Positions 33,704-42,568 of a stretch of 46,515 bases of DNA are shown here, piece after piece. The notes beneath the pieces are model-generated. The model saw nothing but the letters and a program-made list of their open reading frames with translations, was not told the origin of the DNA and searched no databases. Source of the DNA: JBDUDR01 sp040002845 (GTDB taxonomy: Bacteria; Actinomycetota; Actinomycetes; Propionibacteriales; Nocardioidaceae); NCBI GenBank assembly GCA_040002845.1, contig JBDUDR010000005.1, forward strand, positions 1 through 46,515, given 5' to 3'. The position numbers and the translations under genes are program-made. Numbering within the stretch: position 1 is the first letter of the stretch; each line of letters opens with the position of its first letter.

Positions 33704-34105
33704 ATGACGCAGAACCAGCAGGGCAGTCACTACGACGAACCCACGATCGGCAAACTCGTCGCCGACGCGAGTCGCGATGTCTCCACGCTCATCCACGGTG
33801 AGATCGAGTTGGCCAAGAGCGAGATCAAAGCCAGCGTCAAGGCCGGCGGCACTGGTGCCGGACTCTTCGCAGTCGCCGCCCTGCTCGGCGTACTCGCCGT
33901 CATCGTGTTGTCCATCTCGTTCGCGTACTTCCTGACCATGACCGGTCTGCATCCGGCATGGTCCTTCCTGATCGTGTTCGGTGCCTATCTCGTGATCGCG
34001 GCGATCCTCGCGTACGCCGGACTCCGCAAGTTCAAGCAGGCCGGACCGCCCAGGGCCGCCATTGCCGAGGCCAACAAGACCAAGCAGATTCTGTCGCGAG
34101 GCTGA
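33704..34105 (+). CDS. Putative Actinobacterial Holin-X/phage-holin-family membrane protein
   Basis: A 133-residue protein of the DUF1469 type. An N-terminal amphipathic helix (KLVADASRDVSTLIHGEIELAKSEI) precedes two transmembrane helices (LFAVAALLGVLAVIVLSISFAYFL and FLIVFGAYLVIAAILAYAGL). It has nothing to do with a visible phage region; the family is chromosomal in actinobacteria and matches Rv3669. GGAGGACGG precedes the ATG. The EphE-like gene begins 7 bp after its stop. Confidence 0.9.
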   Translation: MTQNQQGSHYDEPTIGKLVADASRDVSTLIHGEIELAKSEIKASVKAGGTGAGLFAVAALLGVLAVIVLSISFAYFLTMTGLHPAWSFLIVFGAYLVIAAILAYAGLRKFKQAGPPRAAIAEANKTKQILSRG

Positions 34106-34112
34106 ACTGACC

Positions 34113-35018
34113 GTGATCGACAGCGTCGAGGCTCCCGGACCGTGGGAACACCGGCGGGTCGCTGCCAACGGCGCTCGCTTCCATCTGGTGGAGACCGGCT
34201 CGGGCCCCCTGGTCCTGTTCTTGCACGGCTTCCCGGAGTTCTGGTACGCCTGGCGACACCAGCTGCCGGTGGTGGCGGACGCCGGGTTCCGGGCAGTGGC
34301 AATGGATCTGCGTGGCTACGGCGGCAGCGACAAGACACCGCGGGGGTACGACCCGGCAACGCTGTCAGCGGACGTCGCCGGTGTGATCCGGTCGCTCGGA
34401 GAGAGCGACGCCGTGGTGGTCGGTCATGGTTGGGGCGGGTACGTCGGCTGGGCCACCGCAGCGCTCCGCGCTGATCAAGTACGAGCCCTGGTGCCGGTGG
34501 CAGCACCGCATCCGCTGCATCTGATCAACGTGCTCAGAGGCGGGCGCGACCGGCTCGGCGTGGTCAGACACCTGTTGTCGCTGCAGCCTCCGGTGTTGCC
34601 GGAGCGCCGCATCATGGCCGACGACGCGGCGTACGTCGAACGGCTGTTGCGTGCCCGGTCGGCTCCTGACTCAGGCTTTCCCGACCCCGACACCGCGAGC
34701 AGGTACCGCCATGCGATGCGGCTGTGGCCCGCTCCGCACTGCGCGCTGGAATATCACCGCTGGCTGTTTCGCTCGCGGCTCCGGAGTGACGGGCGCGCTT
34801 TTGCGGCTCGGATGCACACTCCGATCAGCCAGCCGGTCCTGCAGATCCACGGGGGCCTCGATCCGACCAACCGCCGGGGCAACGACGATTCCTCCCGCGA
34901 TCACGTCGCCGGGGCATACCGGTTGGAGGTTCTCGACCACGCCGGGCATTTTCCGCATGAGGAGAGCGCAGACGAGTTCAGCAAGATTCTGGTGGAGTGG
35001 CTGGGCGAGCAGACGTAA
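34113..35018 (+). CDS. EphE-like alpha/beta hydrolase, likely without nucleophile
   Basis: A 301-residue protein of the epoxide hydrolase group: oxyanion motif HGFPEFW (38-44), RGYGGSDKT and a C-terminal DHAGHFPHEE with the expected histidine. In epoxide hydrolases the nucleophile elbow is GHDWGG; here it reads GHGWGG (104-109), with Gly106 where the aspartate should be. The gene corresponds in place to EphE (Rv3670). Epoxide hydrolysis is therefore unlikely by the usual mechanism. GTG at 34113 is chosen because family similarity begins soon after. Close behind the holin-like gene, likely the same operon. Confidence 0.85.
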   Translation: MIDSVEAPGPWEHRRVAANGARFHLVETGSGPLVLFLHGFPEFWYAWRHQLPVVADAGFRAVAMDLRGYGGSDKTPRGYDPATLSADVAGVIRSLGESDAVVVGHGWGGYVGWATAALRADQVRALVPVAAPHPLHLINVLRGGRDRLGVVRHLLSLQPPVLPERRIMADDAAYVERLLRARSAPDSGFPDPDTASRYRHAMRLWPAPHCALEYHRWLFRSRLRSDGRAFAARMHTPISQPVLQIHGGLDPTNRRGNDDSSRDHVAGAYRLEVLDHAGHFPHEESADEFSKILVEWLGEQT

Positions 35019-35078
35019 GAGCTGCCAGTCGACACGTGACACCGAATGAGTGTCGGATCGCGGAAATGACGGGGCGGG

Positions 35079-36257
35079 TCAGGTACAGCCGCCGGTACCG
35101 ACCTCCTCATCGGCGATGATCCCGTCATGAGCGGCCTTGGTCACCTGGTCAGCCGTCAGGGCGTAGCCGGTGTGCGAATCGGAGACCGATGCCGCGAACA
35201 CCACTCCCAGCACTCGGCCCCGGGCAGACACCAAGGGCCCACCGGAGTTGCCGGGCCGGACTTTGGCGTACAACGAGAACACGTCGCGTACGACCTGGCC
35301 TGATCCGTAGATGTCGGGGCTGCTGAGCCGCTGCTCGTCCCGGATCCGAGCCGGCTCGACGTCGTACGGCCCATTCTCGGGGAAGCCGAGCACCGCCCCG
35401 GTCCGACCCCGCTTGCCGCCGTTCGTAGCGAAGCGGAGAGAGTGCGCGTCGAGCCGGTCCACCGCGAGCACTGCCACGTCGGTGTCCCGGTCATAGAGCA
35501 CCGTGACCGCGTCGTACTGCAGGCCGTCGAGCTCGACCACCGGATCGGACACTCCGGCGACCACGTGGGCATTGGTCATCACGCGGTCCGCTGCGAAGAC
35601 GAAGCCGGAACCCTCGACGGACTCGCCACACTCTGACGACGTGCCCAACACCTTGACCACGCTGTAGGCCGCGCGATCGACACCGGGCTTGTTGGCGATC
35701 GCGGAGCCGGGTGGGGTAACCGGTCGGATGTGCTCGGTAGCGAAGGGGTCCAGATACCGCGGGAACATGCTGGAGTTGACGATGTCGGAGAACGCCTGCA
35801 CCGCCTTGTCGGCCTCGCCTGGCAGAGCCGCGTTCACTCCCCGCAGGACCTCGGAGGTACGCACCGCGTTGCCGAGGTACGACAGCTGCGAGCTGGTCAC
35901 CGCGACTGCCAGCGCCCAGGCGACGAGCAACACCGCCCCTGAGCTCAGGGCCGCACCGCCCACCGCGTCGAGAGCGCGCACCGGCTCCCAGGTGATGCGT
36001 TCGCGCACCAGCGAGCCGATGAGAGCCCCCACGGCCTGGCCCAAGGTGGCGAACACCAGCACCATGAAGAGCGCGATGACCGACAACGACATCGACGGGG
36101 CAAACCGGTCGAGCAGCATGGGTGTAGCGACCACGCCGAAGTAGCCACCGGACAGCAGACCGAAGGTCGAGGTCGCGCCGACGACGAAACCCTGGCGATA
36201 GCCGGAGAAGGCGTAGGCGATGACGATCAGGATCAGCAGCCAGTCGAGTCCGTTCAT
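35079..36257 (-). CDS. MarP-family membrane serine protease
   Basis: A 392-residue periplasmic protease anchored by four N-terminal helices (CvpA-like domain, residues 1-140). The protease domain carries the triad H231 (TNAHVVAG), D260 (DRDTDVAVL) and S338 (RPGNSGGPL), almost the same positions as the M. tuberculosis Rv3671c triad (235/264/343). A cysteine in SSECGE suits the redox-sensitive disulphide of MarP. In mycobacteria MarP is needed for acid resistance. ATG overlaps the stop of the Nudix gene (ATGA). Confidence 0.93.
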   Translation of the reverse strand: MNGLDWLLILIVIAYAFSGYRQGFVVGATSTFGLLSGGYFGVVATPMLLDRFAPSMSLSVIALFMVLVFATLGQAVGALIGSLVRERITWEPVRALDAVGGAALSSGAVLLVAWALAVAVTSSQLSYLGNAVRTSEVLRGVNAALPGEADKAVQAFSDIVNSSMFPRYLDPFATEHIRPVTPPGSAIANKPGVDRAAYSVVKVLGTSSECGESVEGSGFVFAADRVMTNAHVVAGVSDPVVELDGLQYDAVTVLYDRDTDVAVLAVDRLDAHSLRFATNGGKRGRTGAVLGFPENGPYDVEPARIRDEQRLSSPDIYGSGQVVRDVFSLYAKVRPGNSGGPLVSARGRVLGVVFAASVSDSHTGYALTADQVTKAAHDGIIADEEVGTGGCT

Positions 36258-36979
36258 CGGTGACCGTCCCGCTCGGGCGTTGGTCTGTGCGAGTCGGTCG
36301 GCGCGTCGTAGGTACGCCAGGCCAGCTCGACCAGGTGCTCGGGCAGCGACTCGACCCGATCGGTGTCCCACGGAAGATCCCATCCCAGGTGGGCGAACAA
36401 CCGTGACAGCACACCCGCGGTGAACCCCCACACCACGAGGCCGCGCACCCCGAAGCCAGGTCCGACATATCCGGACGGGTGCTTGACCATGAACCGGTTC
36501 GCAGGGTCGAGCAGCTCCTGGATCGGCGCCCGCAGCACCGACTCGACCTCGTCGGGGTCCACCACCAGGACCTCCGAAGGCTCCCGCCACCAGCCGAGCA
36601 CCGGGGTCACCTCGAAGTTGCTCGGCGGCAGCCAAAGGTTCGGCAGTACGCCGAAGATGTCGATCCCGGCCGGGTCGGCTCCGGTCTCCTCAGCGGTCTC
36701 CCGCAACGCCGTCGCCACCACGTCGGCATCCTCGGGATCGACCGCACCACCCGGGAACGCGACCTGGGCGGGATGCGAGCGCATGGCATGAGAACGCTCG
36801 ATCAGCAGCACATCGTGCCCGTCCGGACCGTCGCCGAACAGCACCAGGACCGCGGACTGACGGGCAGATCCGTCTGCGGGTGGCAGGAACCGCGACAGCT
36901 GCAGCGGATCCATCTGGTTCGCTGCGGCGGCGACCGGGTGCAGCCAGGCAGGCAGCGCACTGGCCGGCACCACGGTCAC
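36254..36979 (-). CDS. NudL-like Nudix hydrolase (CoA pyrophosphatase type)
   Basis: A 241-residue Nudix protein. The Nudix box is AFPGGAVDPEDADVVATALR followed by ETAEETG (G77 to G100, with R93, E94, E97, E98 as metal ligands); the preceding LIERSHAMRSHPAQVAFPGG is the NudL-type CoA-binding signature LLxxR..LRxHxGQVxFPGG. CoA is the expected substrate. GTG 36979 overlaps the TlpA-like stop (GTGA). Corresponds to Rv3672c. Confidence 0.93.
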   Translation of the reverse strand: MTVVPASALPAWLHPVAAAANQMDPLQLSRFLPPADGSARQSAVLVLFGDGPDGHDVLLIERSHAMRSHPAQVAFPGGAVDPEDADVVATALRETAEETGADPAGIDIFGVLPNLWLPPSNFEVTPVLGWWREPSEVLVVDPDEVESVLRAPIQELLDPANRFMVKHPSGYVGPGFGVRGLVVWGFTAGVLSRLFAHLGWDLPWDTDRVESLPEHLVELAWRTYDAPTDSHRPTPERDGHR

Positions 36980-37629
36980 AGTCTGACTCCGAGGTCGTCG
37001 CTGACGAGCTGGATGAGCTGGCCATACGAGTCGACCGGGCCGATCTGGCGCCCGGCGATGGTGCCGTCGGCGGCCACGAACAGGGTCACCGGCAGGCCAG
37101 GGACTCCGACTGACCCCTTCAGCAGGGTGTCAGGATCGGCGAGCTGCGGGTACGTCATGCCCAGCTCCCCCGCGAAGGCGATCGCCCGGCCGGCCTGCGG
37201 GTCGTCGAAGTCGATGCCGATGACCTGGACCCGCCCGCCCGCCTGCTCGTGGAGCCGCTGGAACAGTGGCACCTCGGAGCGGCAGGGCCCGCACCACTGG
37301 GCCCACAGGTTCACCACAGTCGGCCTGCCCCGCAGCCCAGCCAGGTCCACCTCGCGACCGCCACCCAGGCAGCTCAACGTGACGTCTGGCAGCCCGTCAT
37401 CGATCGCTTCGACCTTCGCACTGCTGCGCGGACACGGCTCGATCCCGGCCTGCCGCTTCAGGGCCGCCAGGTCCTGCGGGGCGGACGCGGCCGTGGCGTC
37501 ACCGTTGGGCGCGGGCGTCTTCGCCTCGTCGGTGTTGGAGCAGCTGGCAGCCGTCAGCGCCGCGACAACCAGGGCTGCGTACAGCAGCACACCTGACACA
37601 CGCCTGGAGCCGGCTACGGCCGGCCTCAT
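36976..37629 (-). CDS. TlpA-like thioredoxin lipoprotein
   Basis: A 217-residue exported thioredoxin-fold protein. The N-terminal helix (VSGVLLYAALVVAALTAASC) ends at C30, a possible lipobox cysteine, though AAS before it is unusual. An extra pair C66/C87 precedes the fold, as in Rv3673c. The active site is WCGPC (C113, C116) and the cis-proline lies in VPGLPVTLF. It may act as a reductase or oxidase for extracytoplasmic disulphides such as those of MarP; this is inference. ATG 37629 overlaps the nth stop (ATGA). Confidence 0.92.
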   Translation of the reverse strand: MRPAVAGSRRVSGVLLYAALVVAALTAASCSNTDEAKTPAPNGDATAASAPQDLAALKRQAGIEPCPRSSAKVEAIDDGLPDVTLSCLGGGREVDLAGLRGRPTVVNLWAQWCGPCRSEVPLFQRLHEQAGGRVQVIGIDFDDPQAGRAIAFAGELGMTYPQLADPDTLLKGSVGVPGLPVTLFVAADGTIAGRQIGPVDSYGQLIQLVSDDLGVRL

Positions 37630-38339
37630 GCGCGGCCCTCGCTCCGGAGGAGCTTGGCGGCTTCGACCCGGTCGGTCGGTCCTTCGCCGAAGGCCGGGCA
37701 ATAGCGTGCGACAGGGCAGACCCCACACGCCGGGCGGCGGGCATGACAACAGCGTCGTCCGTGCCAGATCAGATGATGGCTGAGCATGGTCCAGTCCCGG
37801 CGCGGGAACAGCGCACCGACCTCCTGCTCGACCTTCACCGGGTCTGACTCGCGGGTCCAGCCGAACCTGCGCACCAGCCGTCCGAAATGCGTGTCGACGG
37901 TGATGCCGGGCACGCCGAACCCGTTGCCGAGCACGACGTTCGCGGTCTTTCGGCCGACCCCCGGAAGGCTGACCAGGTCCTTGAGCTTGCCAGGCACCTC
38001 ACCGTCGTACCGCTCGCAGAGCGCTTGCGACAACTTGAGCAACGTGTTGGTCTTGGCGCGGAAGAATCCGGTCGGTTGGATGATCGACTCCAGCAGCGCG
38101 CGATCGGCGCCGGCCATGGCAGGTGCATCGGGAAACTTGGCGAACAGGGTCGGCGCGACGGCATTGACCCGCTTGTCTGTGGTCTGCGCCGACAGGACGG
38201 TGACCACGAGCAGCTCGAACGGTGTCGTGAAGTCGAGTTCGGTCTTCGCGTCGGGGTAGGTCTCGGCCAGGATGCGGTTGATCTTGCGGGCACGGCGTAC
38301 GAGGGAGACCCGGCTCTCGTCGGCTACCGCTTTGGACAC
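37626..38339 (-). CDS. nth: Endonuclease III
   Basis: A 237-residue base-excision repair glycosylase/AP lyase. HhH motif LPGVGRKTANVV with catalytic K131, aspartate D149 in VDTHFGR, and the 4Fe-4S cysteines C198, C205, C208, C214 (C-x6-C-x2-C-x5-C). All expected residues are intact. The GTG start at 38339 faces the divergent crp gene 79 bp away. First gene of a tightly overlapping four-gene run (nth, tlpA-like, nudL-like, marP). Confidence 0.96.
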   Translation of the reverse strand: MSKAVADESRVSLVRRARKINRILAETYPDAKTELDFTTPFELLVVTVLSAQTTDKRVNAVAPTLFAKFPDAPAMAGADRALLESIIQPTGFFRAKTNTLLKLSQALCERYDGEVPGKLKDLVSLPGVGRKTANVVLGNGFGVPGITVDTHFGRLVRRFGWTRESDPVKVEQEVGALFPRRDWTMLSHHLIWHGRRCCHARRPACGVCPVARYCPAFGEGPTDRVEAAKLLRSEGRA

Positions 38340-38418
38340 GGGAACAGCCTACGTGGGTGGTCGTGTGGCACGGGTGCGCCCGATGAGACAGACTGTGAGG
38401 TCATCGTAGGAGGAACCC

Positions 38419-39096
38419 GTGGACAACGACGTGCTCCGTGAGGCGCCGCTGTTTCGTGAGCTCGACGACGAGGCAGCCGCCGCGCTTCGCGGATCGCTCA
38501 CCGAAACCCGGCTGCGCCGCGGTGAGGTGCTCTTTCGCGAGGGCGACTCGGGCGACAAGCTGTTCATCGTCACCGAGGGCAAGGTGAAGCTCGGCAGGTC
38601 CTCGAGCGACGGACGCGAGAACCTGCTGGCGATCCTCGGACCGGGTCAGATGTTCGGCGAGCTGTCCCTGTTCGACCCGGGCCCCCGTTCGGCGACGGTC
38701 ACCGCCGTGACCGACTGCGTCATGCAGAGCCTGAGCCACGACGAGCTGCTCGAGTGGTTGACGGGTCGACCGGCGGTAGCGCGGGGGTTGCTCGCACAGC
38801 TCGGCTCGCGCCTCCGCAAGGCCAATGATGTGGTGGCAGACCTGGTGTTCTCCGACGTTCCGGGGCGAGTCGCGAAGGCTCTGCTGGACCTGGCGTCCCG
38901 CTTCGGACGTACCGCCGACGACGGTGTCCATGTCCACCATGATCTGACCCAGGAGGAGCTCGCCCAGCTGGTCGGCGCCTCCCGCGAGACCGTCAACAAG
39001 GCCCTTGCCGACTTCGCCTCCCGCGGCTGGCTGCGCCTCGAGCCCCGCTCAGTCGTGATCCTCGACGCCGAGCGACTCAACCGCCGCGCCCGCTAG
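38419..39096 (+). CDS. crp: Crp/Fnr-family cAMP-responsive regulator
   Basis: A 225-residue regulator. N-terminal cyclic-nucleotide domain with the phosphate-binding cassette FGELSLFDPGPRSATV (E81, R90, S91), dimer helix, then a C-terminal HTH (TQEELAQLVGASRETVNKAL, about 176-195). Closely resembles actinobacterial Crp/GlxR (Rv3676), a global cAMP regulator, often of acetate genes. GTG follows AGGAGG at 5-base spacing. No perfect TGTGA-N6-TCACA site was seen upstream of satP, acs or the symporter. Confidence 0.95.
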   Translation: MDNDVLREAPLFRELDDEAAAALRGSLTETRLRRGEVLFREGDSGDKLFIVTEGKVKLGRSSSDGRENLLAILGPGQMFGELSLFDPGPRSATVTAVTDCVMQSLSHDELLEWLTGRPAVARGLLAQLGSRLRKANDVVADLVFSDVPGRVAKALLDLASRFGRTADDGVHVHHDLTQEELAQLVGASRETVNKALADFASRGWLRLEPRSVVILDAERLNRRAR

Positions 39097-39101
39097 CCCC
39101 G

Positions 39102-39887
39102 CTAACTGCTGCGCTCGGAGTTGAGGTACGCGAGCTGGGCACGTACGGACAGCTCGGCTGCGGGCCATAACTGCGGATCGACATCGGCATAAACCGTGCG
39201 CACGACATCCATCGCAGTCACCGCGCCCGACGCCAGCGCATCGCGCACCTGATCGAGCCGCTCCCGTCGATGCACCAGGTAGTAGTCGATCACGGCCAGC
39301 GCATCGTCGAGCACGGGACCATGTCCTGGCCACACCTGCGTCACCGACGCCGAAGACGCGAGGTCGCGCAGGCGCCGAAGCGAGCCGAGGTAGGCACCCA
39401 ACTGACCGTCCGGATGCGCCACGACCGTCGTTCCGCGACCCAGCACGGTGTCCCCCGTGAGCACCGCCGACTCGGCAACCACCACAAACGACAGCGAGTC
39501 GGACGAATGGCCCGGCGTGCCAACCACATTGACCTGCAGCCCGTCCACCGCCACCACGTCGCCATCGACCAGCCCCTCGCTCCCCAGCCGATGCCGCGGG
39601 TCGAGGGCGCGTACGCCACATCGGGCCAGCTCAGCGAACCGAGCAGCACCCTCGCTGTGGTCCAGGTGCCCATGGGTCAGTAGCACGACAGCTACCTCGC
39701 CCGCCGCAGACAGCACCCGAGCCAGGTGTGACTCGTCGTACGGCCCAGGATCGATCACCACCGACCGGTGGGACCCGGGCTCACGCAGGATCCAGGTGTT
39801 CGTGCCGTCCAGCGTCATCGGAGAGGGGTTCGGCGCGAGCACACACTCGGCACGCTCGCCGAACCGCCCGCCGTCCCAATCAGGCAT
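39102..39887 (-). CDS. MBL-fold metallohydrolase (Rv3677c-like)
   Basis: A 261-residue enzyme of the LACTB2/ETHE1-like type. The metal motif HGHLDHSEG (HxHxDH at residues 72-77) and further ligands in GTPGHSSDS, LTGDTVLGRG and VWPGHGPV are intact; the N-terminal APNPSPMTLDGTNTWIL is typical of LACTB2. Substrate unknown, possibly RNA or thioesters. ATG 39887 follows GGGAGG and overlaps the Nudix gene by 8 bp. It is convergent with crp, only 5 bp apart. Confidence 0.93.
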   Translation of the reverse strand: MPDWDGGRFGERAECVLAPNPSPMTLDGTNTWILREPGSHRSVVIDPGPYDESHLARVLSAAGEVAVVLLTHGHLDHSEGAARFAELARCGVRALDPRHRLGSEGLVDGDVVAVDGLQVNVVGTPGHSSDSLSFVVVAESAVLTGDTVLGRGTTVVAHPDGQLGAYLGSLRRLRDLASSASVTQVWPGHGPVLDDALAVIDYYLVHRRERLDQVRDALASGAVTAMDVVRTVYADVDPQLWPAAELSVRAQLAYLNSERSS

Positions 39888-40737
39888 CCCGGACCTCCCA
39901 CGGTGAGGCTGCCGACTCGGGAACCACGAGCCAGGTCTCGTCGCCGATGACCTCGAAGGTCGGCATGATCGTGGTGATCTTGCGGTCGCGAGCGGCCGCC
40001 ACAACCGCGGCGGCTCGGTCGAAGACACTGAGCTGGCACAAGGTCGCGTACGTCGGCGGCAACATCGCCATCTCCCCCCCCTCCACGCCGGCGCAGGCGG
40101 CTCGCGGGGTCATCCACGCGACCCGGTCGGACTCGCCGGAAACGTCTCGCGTCCGCTGGCCACCCGGCAGCTCGGCGACGAAGAAGCGAGTGTCATATCG
40201 TCGCGGCTCGAACTCCGGGGTGATCCAGTGCCCGCAGGCGGCCATCAGGTCGGTGCGCAAGACCAGATCGCGGGCTCCCAACAGCTCGGAGAACGCCAGC
40301 GCCCGGTCGACCAGCCGCCGCCGGTCCGCCTCCCAGTCCACGCCGGTCGTGTCCGCGACCACCGAGGAGGCAGTCGGTCCGGCCAGCAGGACGCCCGACT
40401 CCTCGAACGTCTCTCGAACGGCAGCGCACACCAGCGCCCGCGCCGTCGGCTCGTCGCAGCGCAGCCGCTCTGCCCACTCCGCAGCGCTCGGTCCCACCCA
40501 GGCCAGACCGGGATCGGAGTCGCGCCTATCGACGACACCGCCGGGAAACACATACATTCCGGCAGCAAAGGCCATCTGACGATGCCGTCGAAGCAGGTAC
40601 GCCTCCACCTGCCGGTCGCCGTCGCGTACCAGCACCACCGTCGCGGCGTCCTTCGGGGCCACCGGCGTCACCCGACCGGAGGTGTACGCCAGTGCGCGCC
40701 TCGCCAGCTCGGGCGACAACCTCCGGGTGGCATCCAT
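39880..40737 (-). CDS. NUDT19-like Nudix hydrolase
   Basis: A 285-residue Nudix protein with an insertion in the Nudix box: FPGGVVDRRDSDPGLAW is separated by about 30 residues from AVRETFEESGVLL. This split is found in the NUDT7/19 group (CoA-derivative diphosphatases). QMAFAAGMYVFPGG precedes the box. A second domain follows with HWITPEFEPRRYDTRFFVAEL. Between RidA and the MBL gene, all in one direction; likely one transcript. Confidence 0.92.
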   Translation of the reverse strand: MDATRRLSPELARRALAYTSGRVTPVAPKDAATVVLVRDGDRQVEAYLLRRHRQMAFAAGMYVFPGGVVDRRDSDPGLAWVGPSAAEWAERLRCDEPTARALVCAAVRETFEESGVLLAGPTASSVVADTTGVDWEADRRRLVDRALAFSELLGARDLVLRTDLMAACGHWITPEFEPRRYDTRFFVAELPGGQRTRDVSGESDRVAWMTPRAACAGVEGGEMAMLPPTYATLCQLSVFDRAAAVVAAARDRKITTIMPTFEVIGDETWLVVPESAASPWEVRDA

Positions 40738-40742
40738 GACGG

Positions 40743-41204
40743 TCAGGACACCTCGACGACCATCTCCACCTCGACCGGGGCGTCGAGCGGCAGCACGGGG
40801 ACCCCGACCGCTGACCGCGCGTGCTGACCGGCCTCACCGAACACTGCGCCCAGCAGCTCGCTGGCCCCGTTCGCGACCCCCGGCTGGCCGGTGAAGTCTG
40901 GCGTCGACGCGACGAACGCGACCACCTTCACCACTCGCGTCACGCGGGACAGATCGCCCACCTCTGCCCTCACCGCCGCGATCGCGTTGAGGGTGCACTG
41001 CCGTGCACAGTCGATGGCCTCCTCCGCGGTGACCTCGCCCCCGACCTTGCCCGTGGTGATCAGCTTCCCCCCGCGCATCGGAAGCTGTCCGGAGGTGTAA
41101 ACGTGGTTGCCCGTCCGCATCGCCGGAACGTAGGCTGCTACTGGCTTGGCGACCTCGGGGACCTCCAGACCGAGGTCGGCCAGCCGTTGTTCTGGACTCG
41201 ACAT
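40743..41204 (-). CDS. RidA-family protein (Rv3678c-like)
   Basis: A 153-residue Rid protein. TSGQLPMRGGKLITTGKVGGEV and the arginine in HARSAVGV (RidA Arg105 position) are in place, with a C-terminal VEVEMVVEVS strand. Canonical RidA deaminates 2-aminoacrylate-type enamines; this subgroup is longer and its substrate is unproven. The start overlaps the small DUF4177 gene stop (TGATG). Confidence 0.92.
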   Translation of the reverse strand: MSSPEQRLADLGLEVPEVAKPVAAYVPAMRTGNHVYTSGQLPMRGGKLITTGKVGGEVTAEEAIDCARQCTLNAIAAVRAEVGDLSRVTRVVKVVAFVASTPDFTGQPGVANGASELLGAVFGEAGQHARSAVGVPVLPLDAPVEVEMVVEVS

Positions 41205-41362
41205 CAGCCGGTCTTCTCGCGCTTGAGGTACGCCACCAGGTTCTCCGGATTCATCCCGGGTACGACCTGGACGAGTTCCCAGCCGTCATCGCCCCAGTTG
41301 TCCAGAATCTGCTTGGTCGCGTGCACGAGCACCGGCACCGTCACGTACTCCCACTTCGTCAT
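41204..41362 (-). CDS. DUF4177-family small protein
   Basis: A 52-residue protein: MTKWEYVTVPVLVHATKQ, then ILDNWGDDGWELVQVVPG and NLVAYLKREKTG. The WEYxTVP start and LDNWGDDGWELV core are characteristic of DUF4177. Function unknown. It lies before ridA with a TGATG overlap, and its start is 32 bp from the divergent hydrolase. Too short for an ordinary gene screen. Confidence 0.9.
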   Translation of the reverse strand: MTKWEYVTVPVLVHATKQILDNWGDDGWELVQVVPGMNPENLVAYLKREKTG

Positions 41363-41394
41363 CCCGCGACTCTAGCGGCGACGGCCCTGGGAAC

Positions 41395-42183
41395 ATGACA
41401 CCCATGGATTCCAGGGACGTACTGACCAGGCCGGCCGAGCCACCCGACGTCGTGCTCCGGTACGGCGACCACGCCGATCACCTTGTCGACATGTGGCTGC
41501 CGGCTCAGCCGCTGGCCGGGCCCGAAGCCCACCCCCTGTTGCTCTTGATCCATGGCGGATTCTGGCGGCAGCAGTGGGATCGGATGCACCTGCGGCCCCT
41601 AGCCAATGCCTTGCGCCAGGAGGGATTCGCCGTCGCGGCCATGGAGTACCGACGGACCGGCGACTCCGGGGGCTGGCCGATGACCTTCGACGACGCCCGC
41701 GCCGTCGTGGGTTCCCTTCCCGGTCTGCTCGAGTCGGTCGCCCCCGGTCAGACGGCTCCCGGGCTCACCGTGATCGGCCACTCCGCCGGCGGCCACCTCG
41801 CGATGTGGGCTGCCACCGATTGCGCGGGAGTCGTCGCAACCGTCGGGCTGGCGCCGGTGGCCGACCTCTACGCCGCCTACGACCGGAATCTGGACGACGG
41901 AGCAGTACGTGACCTGCTCGGCGGCTCACCTGACGAGCACCCCGACCGCTATCGGGCGGCCGACGTCATCTCGTCCCTGCCCAGCAGTTCGCCGATCACC
42001 GTCATCCATGGCGACCAGGACCCGTACGTACCGGTCGAGATGTCACGCGACCTGGCGGGAGGCGGATCTGGTGTGGAGTACATCGAACTCGCGGGCATGG
42101 AGCATTTCGGGCTCATCGACCCACGCTCGACGGCCTACCCGGTCGTGGTCGAGGCGGTCCGCCGAGTCACGTCGTCGGGCTGA
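41395..42183 (+). CDS. Alpha/beta hydrolase (kynurenine formamidase/BD-FAE-like)
   Basis: A 262-residue esterase-type hydrolase: oxyanion motif LLIHGGFWRQ, nucleophile elbow IGHSAGGHLA, acid in HGDQDPYVP and histidine in MEHFGLI. This pattern (HGGxW, GHSAGG) is that of the kynurenine formamidase/feruloyl-esterase-like group; substrate unknown. The start ATG 41395 or a second ATG three codons later. Its 3' end overlaps the convergent vapC by 17 bp. Confidence 0.9.
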   Translation: MTPMDSRDVLTRPAEPPDVVLRYGDHADHLVDMWLPAQPLAGPEAHPLLLLIHGGFWRQQWDRMHLRPLANALRQEGFAVAAMEYRRTGDSGGWPMTFDDARAVVGSLPGLLESVAPGQTAPGLTVIGHSAGGHLAMWAATDCAGVVATVGLAPVADLYAAYDRNLDDGAVRDLLGGSPDEHPDRYRAADVISSLPSSSPITVIHGDQDPYVPVEMSRDLAGGGSGVEYIELAGMEHFGLIDPRSTAYPVVVEAVRRVTSSG

Positions 42184-42568
42184 CTCGCAGCGAGGTGCGG
42201 CTGGCAAGAAGATCGAAGTCGCGATCACGGTGGAGAACGGCTACGTCACAGCGCACGGCCACCGCGGCGATGAGACAGTCAAGCAACGAGCCGGGCGTTT
42301 GTCCCCGTTCCCGGCACGCGCGGTACATGCTCCCCGCGAGCTCGGCGTCCGCCCAGGAATCCTGCGGGAGCCAGCGGCAGCGGTCTAACAACCGCACGAG
42401 GTCCCCTGACTGTCGAGCGTCGTTTGCTCCGGCCAGTACCTCCAGGACAACGGCATCTGTTGTTGCGAGGTCTCCGGCAACCAAGAGGTCTCGCAACGCC
42501 ATGTTTGCCGCGCTGCCGGTTGCTCGGAGGAACTCGACCCATGCCGACGTGTCCGCCAGCACGGTCAT
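42167..42568 (-). CDS. vapC: VapC-type PIN-domain toxin
   Basis: A 133-residue ribonuclease toxin. The acidic PIN residues are D6 (MTVLADTSAW), E43 (VLEVLAGAN), D97 (LLDCLIAAVA) and D115/D117 (HRDRDFD), all intact, so it should be active. Cognate vapB lies upstream with ATGA overlap. Its 3' end overlaps the hydrolase gene by 17 bp in convergent orientation. Confidence 0.94.
   Translation of the reverse strand: MTVLADTSAWVEFLRATGSAANMALRDLLVAGDLATTDAVVLEVLAGANDARQSGDLVRLLDRCRWLPQDSWADAELAGSMYRACRERGQTPGSLLDCLIAAVAVRCDVAVLHRDRDFDLLASRTSLRVSPTT

Noticed and set aside
33704..34105. Prophage remnant indicated by a holin-family name
   Set aside because: The family is a chromosomal actinobacterial membrane protein in a conserved block, and no other phage-like gene is nearby.
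35019..35078. Bidirectional terminator between the EphE-like gene and marP
   Set aside because: Only a 5-bp stem (GACAC/GTGTC) is visible, with no T-tract; too weak.
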